Assembly (NCBI RefSeq): GCF_947493735.1
Contig: NZ_CANLSL010000011.1
Span: 1 to 64,000 of the forward strand
Direction of reading: 5' to 3'
Length of the DNA: 64,000 nt
DNA from: an uncultured Acinetobacter sp.
GTDB taxonomy: Bacteria > Pseudomonadota > Gammaproteobacteria > Pseudomonadales > Moraxellaceae
The translations under genes and the position numbers were made by a program. Every line of letters begins with the position of its first letter. Position 1 is the first letter of the stretch. A model generated the notes under the pieces. That model was not told the DNA's origin and did no database searches. It saw only the letters and a list, made by a program, of their open reading frames with translations. This document shows, one piece after another, positions 8,950-18,208 of this stretch.

Positions 8950-10362
8950 TTAAAGATTTTTAAACGCATCCAATGCACGTTGGCGACTTTGCTTTAAATC
9001 GACCATCGGTTTTGGGTAATCAAGTGCAATATGATTTTGTTTATACGGCTCATGAATGGCTTTTTCATCCAAATGCGCAAGCTCAGGAAGCCATGCTCGA
9101 ATAAATTCGCCATGTGGATCAAATTTCTTCGACTGAGTAAACGGATTAAAAATTCGAAAATAAGGCACGCTATCTGTACCTGTCGATGCGCTCCATTGCC
9201 AGCCGCCATTATTCGCTGCAAGCTCACCATCAATCAGATGTTGCATAAACCATTGCTCGCCCAACCGCCAATCAATCAGCAAATTCTTGGTCAAAAACAT
9301 CGCCACGATCATGCGTAGTCGATTGTGCATCCATCCTGTTTGTTTCAGTTGACGCATCGCAGCATCAATGATGGGGAAACCTGTTTCGCCATTTTGCCAT
9401 GCACTCAAATCTGAATCGTTATCTCGCCAAGCGATATGAGAGGTTTCTTCTTTAAATGGTTGATGTTGGCTGAGTTTAGGGAAGCCATATAAAAGATGGC
9501 TATAAAACTCACGCCAAAGCAACTCATCGAGCCAAATGCGCACACCTTCATTGCCTGAAAGGAGGTCGCCATCGGTATTGATCTGCGCAGCTTTTAAACA
9601 TTGTCGAATCGACAATAACCCTGCATTTAAATAGGTCGATAGTTGACTGGTTGAGTCGAATGCAGGGAAATCTCGCTCGACATGATACTGATTGATATGT
9701 TGATCTATGAAAACATCTAAGCGTTGCCATGCTTCGGTTTCGCCGATTTGCCATTGATTCTGTAGTGATTGCGGTATAGGAGCAAAGCCATCAACACTAT
9801 GAGGGATTGTATCGGATGCAATTTTTAACTTATTTTGCTTTTTCGGTTTTGGGTAAAGTTCAAGTTGGTGTTGCAGATGGTCTAAGCGCTCATAACAGAC
9901 TTTTTTAAATGCGCCGAAAACTTTGTAATATTCATTGGATTGATTTTTGATTGAACCGACTGGGAATATCAACCGATCATGATGCGCTTCAAATTCAATA
10001 TTATGATTCGCCAGTTGCTTTGCAATGGTTTGATCACGATGAATTTCATTAAATCCATATTCCTGATTGCAATGGACTTTTTGAATATTGTGCTGTTCAC
10101 AAATCTCAAAAAACGTTTCGGCGCAATCCTCCCACAATTCACATGTGCGAATGAGTAACGGAATATTGAGGTCATCCAAATCTTGAGAGAGCTGCTGTAA
10201 TTGGCGTAACCAAAAATCGACTTTGCAATCTGCATCGTCGTGCAATTTCCACTGTTTGGGACTGATGATAAATAGCGCAATGCAGTCGCTATCTTTTTGT
10301 GCGAAATGCAGAGCGGTATTGTCATGTAGCCGAAGATCGGTACGAAACCACATCAAGTTCAT
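8950..10362 (-). CDS. phrB: PhrB, deoxyribodipyrimidine photolyase
   Basis: PhrB is a FAD-dependent light-driven repair enzyme splitting cyclobutane pyrimidine dimers. The product (about 470 aa from the ATG at 10362, MNLMWFRTDLRLHDN) has the N-terminal antenna-binding Rossmann domain beginning WFRTDLRLHDN and the C-terminal FAD-binding helical domain with WREFYSHLL, TGFPIIDAAMRQLKQTGWMHNRLRM and the NNGGWQWSASTGTDSVPYFRIFNP signature. The last favours a CPD class I photolyase over an unrelated cryptochrome. An in-frame ATG at 10416 would add 18 atypical residues and is rejected as start. It diverges from trxC with a 124-nt gap. Confidence 0.94.
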   Translation of the reverse strand: MNLMWFRTDLRLHDNTALHFAQKDSDCIALFIISPKQWKLHDDADCKVDFWLRQLQQLSQDLDDLNIPLLIRTCELWEDCAETFFEICEQHNIQKVHCNQEYGFNEIHRDQTIAKQLANHNIEFEAHHDRLIFPVGSIKNQSNEYYKVFGAFKKVCYERLDHLQHQLELYPKPKKQNKLKIASDTIPHSVDGFAPIPQSLQNQWQIGETEAWQRLDVFIDQHINQYHVERDFPAFDSTSQLSTYLNAGLLSIRQCLKAAQINTDGDLLSGNEGVRIWLDELLWREFYSHLLYGFPKLSQHQPFKEETSHIAWRDNDSDLSAWQNGETGFPIIDAAMRQLKQTGWMHNRLRMIVAMFLTKNLLIDWRLGEQWFMQHLIDGELAANNGGWQWSASTGTDSVPYFRIFNPFTQSKKFDPHGEFIRAWLPELAHLDEKAIHEPYKQNHIALDYPKPMVDLKQSRQRALDAFKNL

Positions 10363-10486
10363 GGTAGGATGATTGCGATGAGTGAGTTGATTTTCACTAT
10401 AGCATGTACATTCCAAGCGATTGTATAAAAATCATTTTTTTCAATTTTATCGTTTAATAAAACGTAAAAATTTATGGAGTATTCAT

Positions 10487-10915
10487 ATGATCGTGGTCTG
10501 TCCAAGTTGTTTTAAAAAGAATAATTTGCCTGATGATATTGCTGTGAGCGAAGCGCAGTGTGGACAATGTGATCATGATCTGTGGTCGAATCAGCCGATC
10601 ACCTTGAATGATGATAATTTTATGCTATATGTGCCGAATACCGAACTTCCTGTATTGGTGGATTTTTGGGCGGACTGGTGTGGGCCTTGTAAGACAATGG
10701 CGCCGACTTTTCAGCGATTGGCAGGGGAATTTAAAACGGTGCAATTTGCCAAGGTCGATACCGAAGCGTCACCACGACTTAGTCAGTTTTTTCAGATTCG
10801 CAGTATTCCAAGCTTGATTTTATTTAAACAAACCACGCAAGTCGCTCGGTCAGCTGGTGCAATGAATGCAGGGCAAATGCAGTCGTGGCTAACCTCACAT
10901 TTGAAATCATTATAA
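10487..10915 (+). CDS. trxC: TrxC, thioredoxin 2 with N-terminal zinc motif
   Basis: TrxC is a cytoplasmic thiol-disulfide reductase linked to oxidative-stress defence. From the ATG at 10487 (GGAG about 8 nt upstream) the product is 142 aa with an N-terminal zinc-binding module (C5-x2-C8 and C25-x2-C28) followed by a thioredoxin fold with the active site W-C65-G-P-C68 and the cis-Pro segment SIPSLILF. This domain order is diagnostic of thioredoxin 2 rather than TrxA. An upstream in-frame start at 10421 lacks support. Confidence 0.94.
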   Translation: MIVVCPSCFKKNNLPDDIAVSEAQCGQCDHDLWSNQPITLNDDNFMLYVPNTELPVLVDFWADWCGPCKTMAPTFQRLAGEFKTVQFAKVDTEASPRLSQFFQIRSIPSLILFKQTTQVARSAGAMNAGQMQSWLTSHLKSL

Positions 10916-11012
10916 GCGTGTCAAAGCACTAATTTCTCGCAACTGAGCGATCAGTTTAATGACGCTCATCTGTTGTATAATCATGCTTTCTATTTATTGA
11001 TGTGGTCTAATC

Positions 11013-11438
11013 ATGCACACTGAATTTCAGCCAGCGAATCCTCAAGGTCATCTTTCTCTTCAAACGATTGCGATGCCAGCAGACACCAACTGGAGTGGTA
11101 ATGTCTTTGGTGGATGGTTGGTGTCACAGATGGATTTGGCAGGAGCGATTCATTGTGAACGATTCAGTCAAGGACGTTGTGCCACGATCTCCATCCACGA
11201 GATGACTTTCCTTGTACCAGTGCAAGTCGGAGATGTGATCAGTTGTTATACCGATGTGGTGAAGATTGGTAATACCTCAATGCAGGTGCATATCGAAGTA
11301 TGGAGTATGAGTACGCAACATACGACACCCGTCAAAGTCACAGAAGGAATGTTTACCTTTGTCGCTTTGGAATGTGATGGGCAAAAACGTAAGATTCCTG
11401 AAGCGGTTAAACAAGCTCATTTGGCACAGCAGGCGTAG
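11013..11438 (+). CDS. yciA: YciA-type acyl-CoA thioesterase
   Basis: This cytoplasmic hotdog thioesterase hydrolyses acyl-CoA esters. The 141-aa product carries the family hallmarks near the N-terminus: PADTNWSGNVFGGWLVSQMD (about 22-41) with the catalytic Asp, then ATISIHEMTFLVPVQVGD and YTDVVKIGNTSMQVHIEVW. Size and motif order match YciA and related broad-specificity thioesterases; true substrate preference cannot be read from sequence. It stands alone on the plus strand, with the IS3 remnant immediately downstream on the opposite strand. Confidence 0.88.
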   Translation: MHTEFQPANPQGHLSLQTIAMPADTNWSGNVFGGWLVSQMDLAGAIHCERFSQGRCATISIHEMTFLVPVQVGDVISCYTDVVKIGNTSMQVHIEVWSMSTQHTTPVKVTEGMFTFVALECDGQKRKIPEAVKQAHLAQQA

Positions 11439-11492
11439 TGGTAATACCCCCATTATTAATCGATTCAATAAGTAGAAATCTCTAAACCCTTA

Positions 11493-11735
11493 TTATTGTT
11501 TAAAATTAAGCGGTTTACCATCAACTGACGTATGGGGTCGTTCGTGATTATAAAAGTACTGCCATGCGGTTGTACAGTTCTGAACATCCTCAATATCTCG
11601 AAATAACTGCTGAGTCAAGCACTCATATCGTACTGTTCGATTAAAACGTTCAACATAAGCATTTTCAGCTTCAAGCTCTTTAAGGTGAGTCATCAGTGAT
11701 AAATCCATGCCACTGTAGTTTGATTTCCACTTTAC
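11493..11735 (-). pseudogene. IS3-family transposase remnant: orfA fragment fused in frame to orfB C-terminus
   Basis: Reading the minus strand, the segment first encodes SKTVKWKSNYSGMDLSLMTH then LKELEAEN, which matches the region of IS3-family OrfA between the helix-turn-helix and the leucine zipper. It passes directly into AYVERFNRTVRYE and YNHERPHTSVDGKPLNF, the C-terminal end of the OrfB DDE (rve) transposase, ending at a normal-looking stop at 11493. The intervening zipper, frameshift region, and the first two catalytic Asp regions are missing. This is an internally deleted, non-functional element. An open frame of 71 codons from 11708 persists by chance. I could not define its terminal inverted repeats. 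Confidence 0.8.
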
Positions 11736-11744
11736 TGTTTTGGA

Positions 11745-11784
11745 TTAGGTGTTTTGGAAGAACTATGTTTAAAACACCTAATGC
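11745..11784. repeat. Perfect 12-bp inverted repeat (hairpin)
   Basis: The arms attaggtgtttt (11745-11756) and aaaacacctaat (11773-11784) are exact reverse complements around a 16-nt spacer. It lies between the IS3 remnant and the 3' end of the DUF4442 gene. No uridine run follows on either strand in the manner of a standard terminator, although the stem itself is T/A-rich at its inner ends. It may be a transcript-end structure or a relic of an inserted element. Confidence 0.6.
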
Positions 11785-11842
11785 AATCTCACATTTTAAA
11801 ATTAAGTTGATAAGGCTTCCTTCGAAGAGATATATCAAAAAA

Positions 11843-12343
11843 CTATACTGACTTTTTCTTCTTTGGTAACCACGCCCAAACCATTTTGCATTGGATCGGC
11901 GATTGACCAGAATCATCAACAACGGTGATAGGAATTTCTAAAGATGCTTTGTCATTATCCAAGATGAATTGCTGTTGCTCAGCACTCAAAGTTGCCGTTG
12001 CAGTTAAGCCACCTGAAGCGACTTTAAGATAATCCACCTGTAATGTTTTGATCAATAAAATTCGATCGTCAGGTACATTCAAACCTGTCACAAAACCTGT
12101 TGCAGTTTCTGCTAGAAGAGCCATTGCAGCAGCATGTACGCCCTTGATGTGGTTTTGCATATTGCGGTGGTTTTCAATGCGTACCACAACTTTTTCTTTA
12201 CTCACTTCGAGATAGCGAATATTTGCCGTCCCGACCATCGGTACGATACGACCAAAAGTTTTGCTCCAAATCGTCGTGCGAAGTGCTTTCGGAAGTTTAC
12301 TGGTCGCTTGGACGACTTTATAAAGGCGATTGTTTTTAGCCAT
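11843..12343 (-). CDS. DUF4442 hotdog-fold protein, putative thioesterase
   Basis: This is a 166-aa cytoplasmic protein of the DUF4442 (YiiD/PaaI-like hotdog) family. The core includes GTANIRYLEVSKEKVVVRIE, then NHIKGVHAAAMALLAETATGF (about 64-84), which is the helix and Asn/His region where PaaI-like thioesterases place substrate contacts, followed by the VDYLKVASGGLTATATL strand. The C-terminus is Lys-rich. No biochemical substrate can be assigned. It is divergent from nothing nearby: yajQ lies upstream on the same strand with a 62-nt gap, so the two may be cotranscribed. Confidence 0.78.
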   Translation of the reverse strand: MAKNNRLYKVVQATSKLPKALRTTIWSKTFGRIVPMVGTANIRYLEVSKEKVVVRIENHRNMQNHIKGVHAAAMALLAETATGFVTGLNVPDDRILLIKTLQVDYLKVASGGLTATATLSAEQQQFILDNDKASLEIPITVVDDSGQSPIQCKMVWAWLPKKKKSV

Positions 12344-12405
12344 GTTACACCTGTAAATAATGGAAGAGTTAAAAGCTTTTCAGATTAAACGGAAACAGTT
12401 GCCAC

Positions 12406-12894
12406 TTAATCTTTGAAATTATTGAATTGCAAAGGCACGCCAAATTGTTCTTCACGTAAGAACGCCATCAGGCTTTGTAAGGTGTCACGTTTCTTATCTG
12501 TGACACGAATCTTGTCACCTTGAATCGAAGATTGTACTTTGATGCCACTTTCTTTAATGGCTTTGTTAATTTTTTTTGCGGTATCCGAGTCAAGGCCATC
12601 TTTGAGTTTGATCACTTGTACAAAGTTTTTCCCTGAAGCGGCCGCTTTTTGCGGGTCGAGTGCTTGGATATCGACTTTACGTTTGAAGAAGTGATTTTCA
12701 AGCATTGAGTAGACTTGTTCACATTGAAAGTCGCTTTCTGTAGAGATTTTGATTTCTTTCGATTTTTCATTCAATTCAATCGAAACGTCTTGCCCACGGA
12801 AGTCAAAACGAGTGGCAATTTCTTTTTGGGTATTCTGTACAGCGTGGTTCACTTCAAAAATTTCCAACTCGGAAACAATATCAAAAGATGGCAT
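12406..12894 (-). CDS. yajQ: YajQ-family nucleotide-binding protein
   Basis: YajQ/UPF0234 proteins bind nucleotides, and a Xanthomonas member binds cyclic di-GMP. The 162-aa product starts MPSFDIVSELEIFEVNHAVQ and contains ATRFDFRG, the SQGD-like SIQGDKIRVTDKKRDTLQ segment and the C-terminal PLQFNNF motif; all are family hallmarks. Length is normal. Its presence alongside the YfiN diguanylate cyclase in the same window is notable, but there is no operon link. Confidence 0.93.
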   Translation of the reverse strand: MPSFDIVSELEIFEVNHAVQNTQKEIATRFDFRGQDVSIELNEKSKEIKISTESDFQCEQVYSMLENHFFKRKVDIQALDPQKAAASGKNFVQVIKLKDGLDSDTAKKINKAIKESGIKVQSSIQGDKIRVTDKKRDTLQSLMAFLREEQFGVPLQFNNFKD

Positions 12895-12983
12895 AACAAT
12901 AGACCTTTACAACTTGAAATAATACTGAGATGCTAAGGGTGTTTTCTGTTTTTGCCAAGTGTTTTGATCCAAAGGAGCGCAGA

Positions 12984-13295
12984 ATGATCCGCAAGCAAGA
13001 AATTACCACCTTTGAATATCCAGAAGGTGCGATTATTTGGGATGTACGTGATTCAAAATCTTTTGCCGAAGGTCATTTGCCTGGGGCGGTCAGTCAACCC
13101 ATCGACAATATTGATGCCCAGCAACTTCAAAACGTGCCAACGGGTACACCAGTCTATATCTTGTGTGGTGGTGGGAGTAAAGCACCTCGTGCCGCAGAAA
13201 TGCTCGAAAGCCTTGATGATTCACGTGAATATGTGGTACTGATGGGTGGTACACGTGCCGCAAAAGCAGCAGGCATCACTTTAGAGCAGGGTTAA
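12984..13295 (+). CDS. Rhodanese-like domain protein
   Basis: This is a single-domain sulfurtransferase-type protein of 103 aa from the ATG at 12984, which follows an AAAGGAG at about 7-nt spacing; an earlier in-frame start at 12930 lacks such a site. The fold begins IIWDVRDSKSFAEGHLPGAVSQP and the active-site loop is YILCGGGSKAPRAAEML, with the catalytic Cys in CGGGSKA. This resembles GlpE/PspE-size rhodaneses; the physiological sulfur donor and acceptor are unknown. It diverges from yajQ and converges with the peroxiredoxin gene. Confidence 0.88.
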   Translation: MIRKQEITTFEYPEGAIIWDVRDSKSFAEGHLPGAVSQPIDNIDAQQLQNVPTGTPVYILCGGGSKAPRAAEMLESLDDSREYVVLMGGTRAAKAAGITLEQG

Positions 13296-13453
13296 TTGCT
13301 GACGAAAAAAATTGCCATAAACTTCGTTATGAAACTTGACAAGGGAGTGACCATTCTCTGCGTTTCATGCCTCGTTTATGTGATTTTAGCCTATAACGCA
13401 ATGCATGGTTGAAATGTCAACAGACCCTAATATTTATCACGCACATGATTATT

Positions 13454-13482
13454 AAAAATGGCGCAATGATTGCGCCATTTTT
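13454..13482. terminator. Bidirectional rho-independent terminator
   Basis: The hairpin aaaaatggcgcaa-tga-ttgcgccattttt has a perfect 13-bp stem with A/T runs at both outer ends, so it can terminate the plus-strand rhodanese transcript and the converging minus-strand peroxiredoxin transcript. Confidence 0.9.
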
Positions 13483-13511
13483 GTATTTAAAAATTTTGAA
13501 AAACAATAAGT

Positions 13512-14153
13512 TTAGTCTTTATTCGGCTGTGGTGTTAGACGCAAATAAGGCTTAACTGCTTTGTAACCTTTCGGGAAGCGTTCTTTGATTTCTGCTTCAT
13601 CTTTGATCGATGGCACAATCACCACATCGTCACCATCTTGCCAGTTGGCAGGTGTAGCGACTTTGTAGTTGTCGGTCAATTGCAAAGAATCAATCACACG
13701 AAGCACTTCGTTAAAGTTACGACCAGTCGAAGCAGGGTAAGTGATGATCAACCGTACTTTTTTATTTGGATCAATGATCACCAATGAGCGTACTGTCGCT
13801 GTTTCACTGGCATTCGGGTGAATGAAGCCATATAGCTCAGATACTTTACGATCTGCATCTGCCAAGATTGGGAAGTTCACTGTGGTATTTTGTGTTTCGT
13901 TAATGTCATTAATCCAGCCTTTGTGCGATTCAACGTCATCGACTGAAAGCGCAATCGCTTTGACACCACGCTTGGCAAATTCATCTTTAAGCTTTGCGGT
14001 AAAGCCAAGCTCCGTGGTGCAGACAGGTGTGTAGTCCGCAGGGTGAGAGAACAAAACCCCCCAACCATCGCCGAGATAATCATAAAAACTGATTTGCCCT
14101 TCGCTCGAATCTTGTTGGAAATCAGGTGCGGTGTCGCCAAGACGTAAACTCAT
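13512..14153 (-). CDS. 1-Cys peroxiredoxin (Prx6/AhpC-TSA family)
   Basis: This cytoplasmic thiol peroxidase reduces hydrogen peroxide and organic peroxides. The 213-aa product has the thioredoxin-like core with the peroxidatic motif HPADYTPVCTTE (C45), and the Prx6-type C-terminal dimerisation extension (PANWQDGDDVVIVPSIKDE and FPKGYKAVKPYLRLT). I see no other cysteine in the protein, so recycling needs an external thiol rather than an internal resolving Cys. It is monocistronic, closed by the 13454 terminator. In other bacteria such genes respond to oxidative stress; no operator was identified. Confidence 0.92.
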   Translation of the reverse strand: MSLRLGDTAPDFQQDSSEGQISFYDYLGDGWGVLFSHPADYTPVCTTELGFTAKLKDEFAKRGVKAIALSVDDVESHKGWINDINETQNTTVNFPILADADRKVSELYGFIHPNASETATVRSLVIIDPNKKVRLIITYPASTGRNFNEVLRVIDSLQLTDNYKVATPANWQDGDDVVIVPSIKDEAEIKERFPKGYKAVKPYLRLTPQPNKD

Positions 14154-14614
14154 TTTTTCTGTCCTCTATGCTTTGCTTTATCTATTTCGGATATAAGTTT
14201 TGGATATACAACCCAACAGGATGGAAAATCGCCTGTATGAAACATAATATGCACCGAATCTAAATCATTGCAAAGCGATGTTTTTGTATTACTTTATCAG
14301 AAAATTTCATAATGTTTTTTAAGCTATTGATCGCTCTAGGCTTGTTGAGCATTCATTAATTTCAGTGTGGATGTAGTATTTTGTAAGTATACCATTCAGC
14401 TGAACTCATAAAAGAATATGAAAAAAAAGGCGAAAAACCCTTGTACTTGAAATTTCTGTCCTCATAATATTCCGTGCATAGGTTTTTCTTAAAAATACAT
14501 TGATTTTCTAGACAGGTTGTTTGGGGTTAATTCGGTGAAAATCGTCTTCATTTAACAAGGAACTGGTTAACCTAATTTCAAAGGCAACTTGAACAGATAC
14601 AGAGAGTTATATAC
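14154..14614. other. Divergent intergenic region, peroxiredoxin / secA
   Basis: 461 bases without a credible gene. It must contain the promoter of the minus-strand peroxiredoxin gene and that of secA. The best sigma-70-like candidate for secA is annotated separately. I found no SecM-like short reading frame in the leader upstream of secA and no tRNA or riboswitch-like structure. Confidence 0.5.
14441..14470 (+). promoter_or_regulatory. Candidate sigma-70 promoter upstream of secA
   Basis: TTGTAC (14441-14446) and TAATAT (14465-14470) are separated by 18 nt in an AT-rich context. The start would lie about 140 nt before the secA ATG, giving a long leader. This is pattern matching only. Confidence 0.4.
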
Positions 14615-17371
14615 ATGTTGGCAAGTCTAGTCGGAGGTATCTTCGGTACAAAAAATGAGCGTGAGCTCAAAAGAATGCGTAAAATCGTAGAACAAATTAA
14701 CGCACTAGAGCCGTCGATATCCAGTCTTAGCGATGCAGGCTTAACTGCAAAAACCCAAGAATTTAAAGAACGATTCCAAAAAGGTGAAGGTTTAAACAAA
14801 CTGATGCCTGAAGCGTTTGCGGTCTGTCGTGAAGCTTCGAAGCGGGTCATGGGTATGCGTCACTATGATGTGCAGTTGATCGGTGGCGTCACTTTGCATG
14901 AAGGTAAGATTGCCGAGATGCGTACAGGTGAAGGTAAAACCTTGATGGCAACACTGGCGTGTTATCTCAATGCCTTGAGTGGCACTGGCGTACATGTCAT
15001 TACCGTGAATGATTACTTGGCACAGCGTGATGCGGAGTTGAACCGTCCATTGTTCGAGTTCTTAGGACTCACCGTTGGTACGATTTACTCGATGCAAGCG
15101 CCAAGTGAAAAGTTCCAAGCGTATCAGTCTGATATTACTTATGGGACGAATAACGAATTTGGCTTTGATTATCTTCGTGACAACATGGTGTTTTCTCTAG
15201 AAGAGAAGAAGCAACGTGGTTTGCACTATGCCATCATTGATGAGGTCGATTCGATCTTGATTGATGAGGCACGTACACCGCTCATTATTTCTGGTCAGAG
15301 TGAAGATTCATCACAGCTCTATATGATGATCAATAACATCCCACCAAAGCTTCGTGCGCAAAAAGAAGAAAAAGTACCCGATGGCGGACACTTCTGGGTG
15401 GATGAAAAACAACGTCAAATCGAAATTACCGAAGTTGGTTTTGAAACCATTGAAGATGAATTGATTAAAATGGGTTTGCTTGAAGCAGGTGACAGTCTGT
15501 ATTCAGCCAGTAATCTGAATTTGTTGCATCATGCAACGGCAGCGATTCGTGCGCATTATTTATATCAAAAGAATGTACATTATATCATCGGTCTGAATCC
15601 AACGTCGCAAAAGCAAGAAGTGATCATCGTTGATGAGAGTACAGGTCGAACTATGCCAGGTCGCCGTTGGTCAGAAGGTCTGCACCAAGCGGTTGAAGCC
15701 AAAGAAGGTATGGAAGTTCAGCCTGAAAACCAAACCATGGCAACCACCACGTTCCAAAACTATTTCCGTCTTTATCGCAAACTGTCGGGGATGACAGGGA
15801 CTGCAGATACCGAAGCGGCGGAGATGAAAGAGATTTATGGTCTAGATGTGGTGATCATTCCGACGCACCGTCCAATGATTCGTAATGACCAAAACGATCT
15901 GATTTATCTGACCAAAGATGGTAAATATAACGCCATTATTCAAGAGATCACTCGTGTGCGTGAAGCGGGTGTTGCGCCGATTTTGATTGGTACAGCGACC
16001 ATCGAAGCCAGTGAAATCCTATCCGATAAGCTTAATGCTGCAGGCATTCGCCATGAAGTATTGAATGCAAAACAACATGAGCGTGAAGCAGATATTATCG
16101 CCCAAGCAGGTAGTCCGAACTCAGTCACGATTGCCACCAACATGGCAGGTCGTGGGACGGATATTTTGCTCGGTGGTAACTGGCGTGCCAAGCTTGCGCA
16201 TATCGAAAATCACACTGAAGATGATGAACAGCGTTTGTTTGCAGAATGGCGTGAAAACAACAAGGCAGTACTTGAGTCAGGTGGTCTACACATTATCGGT
16301 TCTGAGCGCCATGAATCACGTCGTATTGACAATCAGCTTCGTGGTCGTGCGGGTCGTCAAGGCGATCCAGGAGTATCACGTTTTTACTTGTCGCTTGAAG
16401 ATGATTTGATGCGTATCTTTGCGGGTGATCGTGTGGTTGCGATGATGCGAGGTATGGGCTTAAAAGAAGATGAAGCGATTGAACACAAAATGGTGTCGCG
16501 CTCAATCGAAAATGCACAGCGCAAAGTCGAATCACGCAACTTCGATATCCGTAAAAACTTGCTCAAATATGATGATGTGAATAATGAGCAACGTAAAATC
16601 ATCTACTCACAACGTGATGAAGTGTTGTCTGAACCAAGTCTACAAGACGGTATCGAAGACATGCACCGTGATGTGGTCAAAGGCATGATTGCCAACTTTA
16701 TTCCGCCTGAGTCGATACATGATCAATGGAATATTGATGGGCTTGAAGATGCGTTACGCAAAGATCTAAGTATTACTTTACCAATCAGTCATTGGCTTAA
16801 GGTTAATCGCCGTCTTGATGAAGAAGGCTTGATCGAGCGGATCACTGATGAGGTGCTTGCACGTTATCAACATCGTCGTAGCTTGATGGAAGCAGGGTCA
16901 GCAGCAATGCTAGAACGTCATTTCATGTTGCAATCGCTAGATAAACATTGGAAAGAGCATTTGGCGGCGATGGATTATCTGCGTCAAGGTATCCATCTAC
17001 GTGGTTATGCACAGAAGAATCCTGAGCAAGAGTATAAAAAAGAAGCCTTCAATCTTTTTGTGAATATGCTCGCTGTGATCAAGACCGATGTTGTCACTGA
17101 CCTATCTCGTGTGCATATTCCAAGTCCTGAAGAAGTTGCTGAGCTTGAAGCGCAACAACAGCAACAAGCTAGAGAGATGGCGCTAAGCTTTGAACATAAT
17201 GAAGTCGATGGAATTACAGGTGAAGTCACAGAAGATGCTGAACCACAAAGTGGCGTAACTTTGTCACGAGGTTCTTCTGGGCAACTTGATATTAAACCAC
17301 CTGCAAGTCGTAATGCCCCTTGTCCTTGTGGTTCGGGGTTAAAATATAAGCAATGTCACGGAAAAATTTAA
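14615..17371 (+). CDS. secA: SecA, preprotein translocase ATPase
   Basis: SecA is the ATP-driven motor that pushes unfolded proteins through SecYEG. The 918-aa product has Walker A ([13 protein letters not shown]), the DEAD-like Walker B ([14 protein letters not shown]), the NBD2 motifs [15 protein letters not shown] and [13 protein letters not shown], the helical scaffold and wing domains, and a C-terminal zinc-binding [15 protein letters not shown] that contacts SecB and lipid. All features of a complete gammaproteobacterial SecA are present. It has its own hairpin terminator immediately downstream. Confidence 0.98.
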   Translation: MLASLVGGIFGTKNERELKRMRKIVEQINALEPSISSLSDAGLTAKTQEFKERFQKGEGLNKLMPEAFAVCREASKRVMGMRHYDVQLIGGVTLHEGKIAEMRTGEGKTLMATLACYLNALSGTGVHVITVNDYLAQRDAELNRPLFEFLGLTVGTIYSMQAPSEKFQAYQSDITYGTNNEFGFDYLRDNMVFSLEEKKQRGLHYAIIDEVDSILIDEARTPLIISGQSEDSSQLYMMINNIPPKLRAQKEEKVPDGGHFWVDEKQRQIEITEVGFETIEDELIKMGLLEAGDSLYSASNLNLLHHATAAIRAHYLYQKNVHYIIGLNPTSQKQEVIIVDESTGRTMPGRRWSEGLHQAVEAKEGMEVQPENQTMATTTFQNYFRLYRKLSGMTGTADTEAAEMKEIYGLDVVIIPTHRPMIRNDQNDLIYLTKDGKYNAIIQEITRVREAGVAPILIGTATIEASEILSDKLNAAGIRHEVLNAKQHEREADIIAQAGSPNSVTIATNMAGRGTDILLGGNWRAKLAHIENHTEDDEQRLFAEWRENNKAVLESGGLHIIGSERHESRRIDNQLRGRAGRQGDPGVSRFYLSLEDDLMRIFAGDRVVAMMRGMGLKEDEAIEHKMVSRSIENAQRKVESRNFDIRKNLLKYDDVNNEQRKIIYSQRDEVLSEPSLQDGIEDMHRDVVKGMIANFIPPESIHDQWNIDGLEDALRKDLSITLPISHWLKVNRRLDEEGLIERITDEVLARYQHRRSLMEAGSAAMLERHFMLQSLDKHWKEHLAAMDYLRQGIHLRGYAQKNPEQEYKKEAFNLFVNMLAVIKTDVVTDLSRVHIPSPEEVAELEAQQQQQAREMALSFEHNEVDGITGEVTEDAEPQSGVTLSRGSSGQLDIKPPASRNAPCPCGSGLKYKQCHGKI

Positions 17372-17380
17372 TCTTTTAAC

Positions 17381-17410
17381 AAAAAGGTAGCTCACGTAGC
17401 TGCCTTTTTC
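17381..17410 (+). terminator. Rho-independent terminator after secA
   Basis: The hairpin aaaaaggtagct-cacgt-agctgccttttt (12-bp stem, one G-T pair) is followed by a T-rich stretch, 10 nt after the secA stop. Confidence 0.85.
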
Positions 17411-17602
17411 GTGTTTAATAAGGCGTAGAATTTTAGTCCGCTATACGACACTTTGTTTGATTCAAAGATTTAAAAAGCGTTTTGAACGAAAAGCATGCGT
17501 ATACACAGAGATTAAAAGAGAAAACGAAAGATGCTCAAGTGAAGAGCGATGACTTTGCAATACAAGTTAAAGACTTTGCAAGATGAATTAAAAGGTTTAT
17601 CC

Positions 17603-18190
17603 ATGAAATTAATAAGCATGAAACTTAAAAGTATGAAATTGAATACCCTATTGACCAGTTTGGTTGTTGTTTTCCCTGTCAGTATGACGAGCTTTGCCAA
17701 TGAGTCAGTGACTGATCATACAGCGCATCAAGCCATGTCCGTGCCTAAGACTGTGCCGACAGCTCAGTTCGATGGGCAGGCTGCTTCAGATGCTACGCCT
17801 TCAGCTGAAGAAGCGCCAACAGCGCCTTCAATGACAGTAAAGGCTGCAACAGTACAATCAGCGACAAGCTTGCCAAATGTACATGCGACACAAGACCGTG
17901 AAAATACAGTGTTCGTCAGCCCTCGAACTGGAATGCGTTATTCTGTAAGTAATCCTTCAAACCGCAAAATCATTTTCCAAACGGAAGGGCTTAAACCAGT
18001 CACCGCTCAAAATGTAGATCGCATTCAAGCGACAAATCCGATGATTTCAGCAGAAAGTCAGCAACAAGCAAAACAAAAACTATTAGATTTGGCAGGCATA
18101 CAGCCAATGCCAGTGCAAGTACCAGCCAGTCCAGTTGCTCCTGAAACACAAACGGTAGCTACACCATCTGCTCAGACAGATGCAAAATAA
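17603..18190 (+). CDS. Secreted protein of unknown function
   Basis: I do not recognise this protein. From the ATG at 17603 (AAAAGG 7 nt upstream) it is 195 aa; further in-frame ATGs at 17618 and 17633 arise because the first codons repeat an MKLxSMKLKSMKLN pattern. A Sec signal peptide follows, with a hydrophobic core LLTSLVVVFPVSM and probable cleavage after SFA. The mature part is Ala/Pro/Thr/Gln-rich and low in complexity, except for a short central segment, ENTVFVSPRTGMRYSVSNPS (about 113-132), then KIIFQTEGLKPVTAQ, which looks folded. It probably lies in the periplasm. An MliC-like lipoprotein gene begins 18 nt downstream, suggesting a two-gene unit. Confidence 0.7.
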   Translation: MKLISMKLKSMKLNTLLTSLVVVFPVSMTSFANESVTDHTAHQAMSVPKTVPTAQFDGQAASDATPSAEEAPTAPSMTVKAATVQSATSLPNVHATQDRENTVFVSPRTGMRYSVSNPSNRKIIFQTEGLKPVTAQNVDRIQATNPMISAESQQQAKQKLLDLAGIQPMPVQVPASPVAPETQTVATPSAQTDAK

Positions 18191-18208
18191 CCTGTCATTG
18201 GTGATCGT

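Noticed and set aside
11680..11922. 80-codon minus-strand frame overlapping the end of the DUF4442 gene
   Set aside because: Its N-terminal half is a shifted reading of the DUF4442 gene and its C-terminal half a shifted reading of the IS3 remnant; not a gene.
14154..14614. SecM-like arrest peptide in the secA leader
   Set aside because: No short frame with a signal sequence or arrest motif was found upstream of secA.
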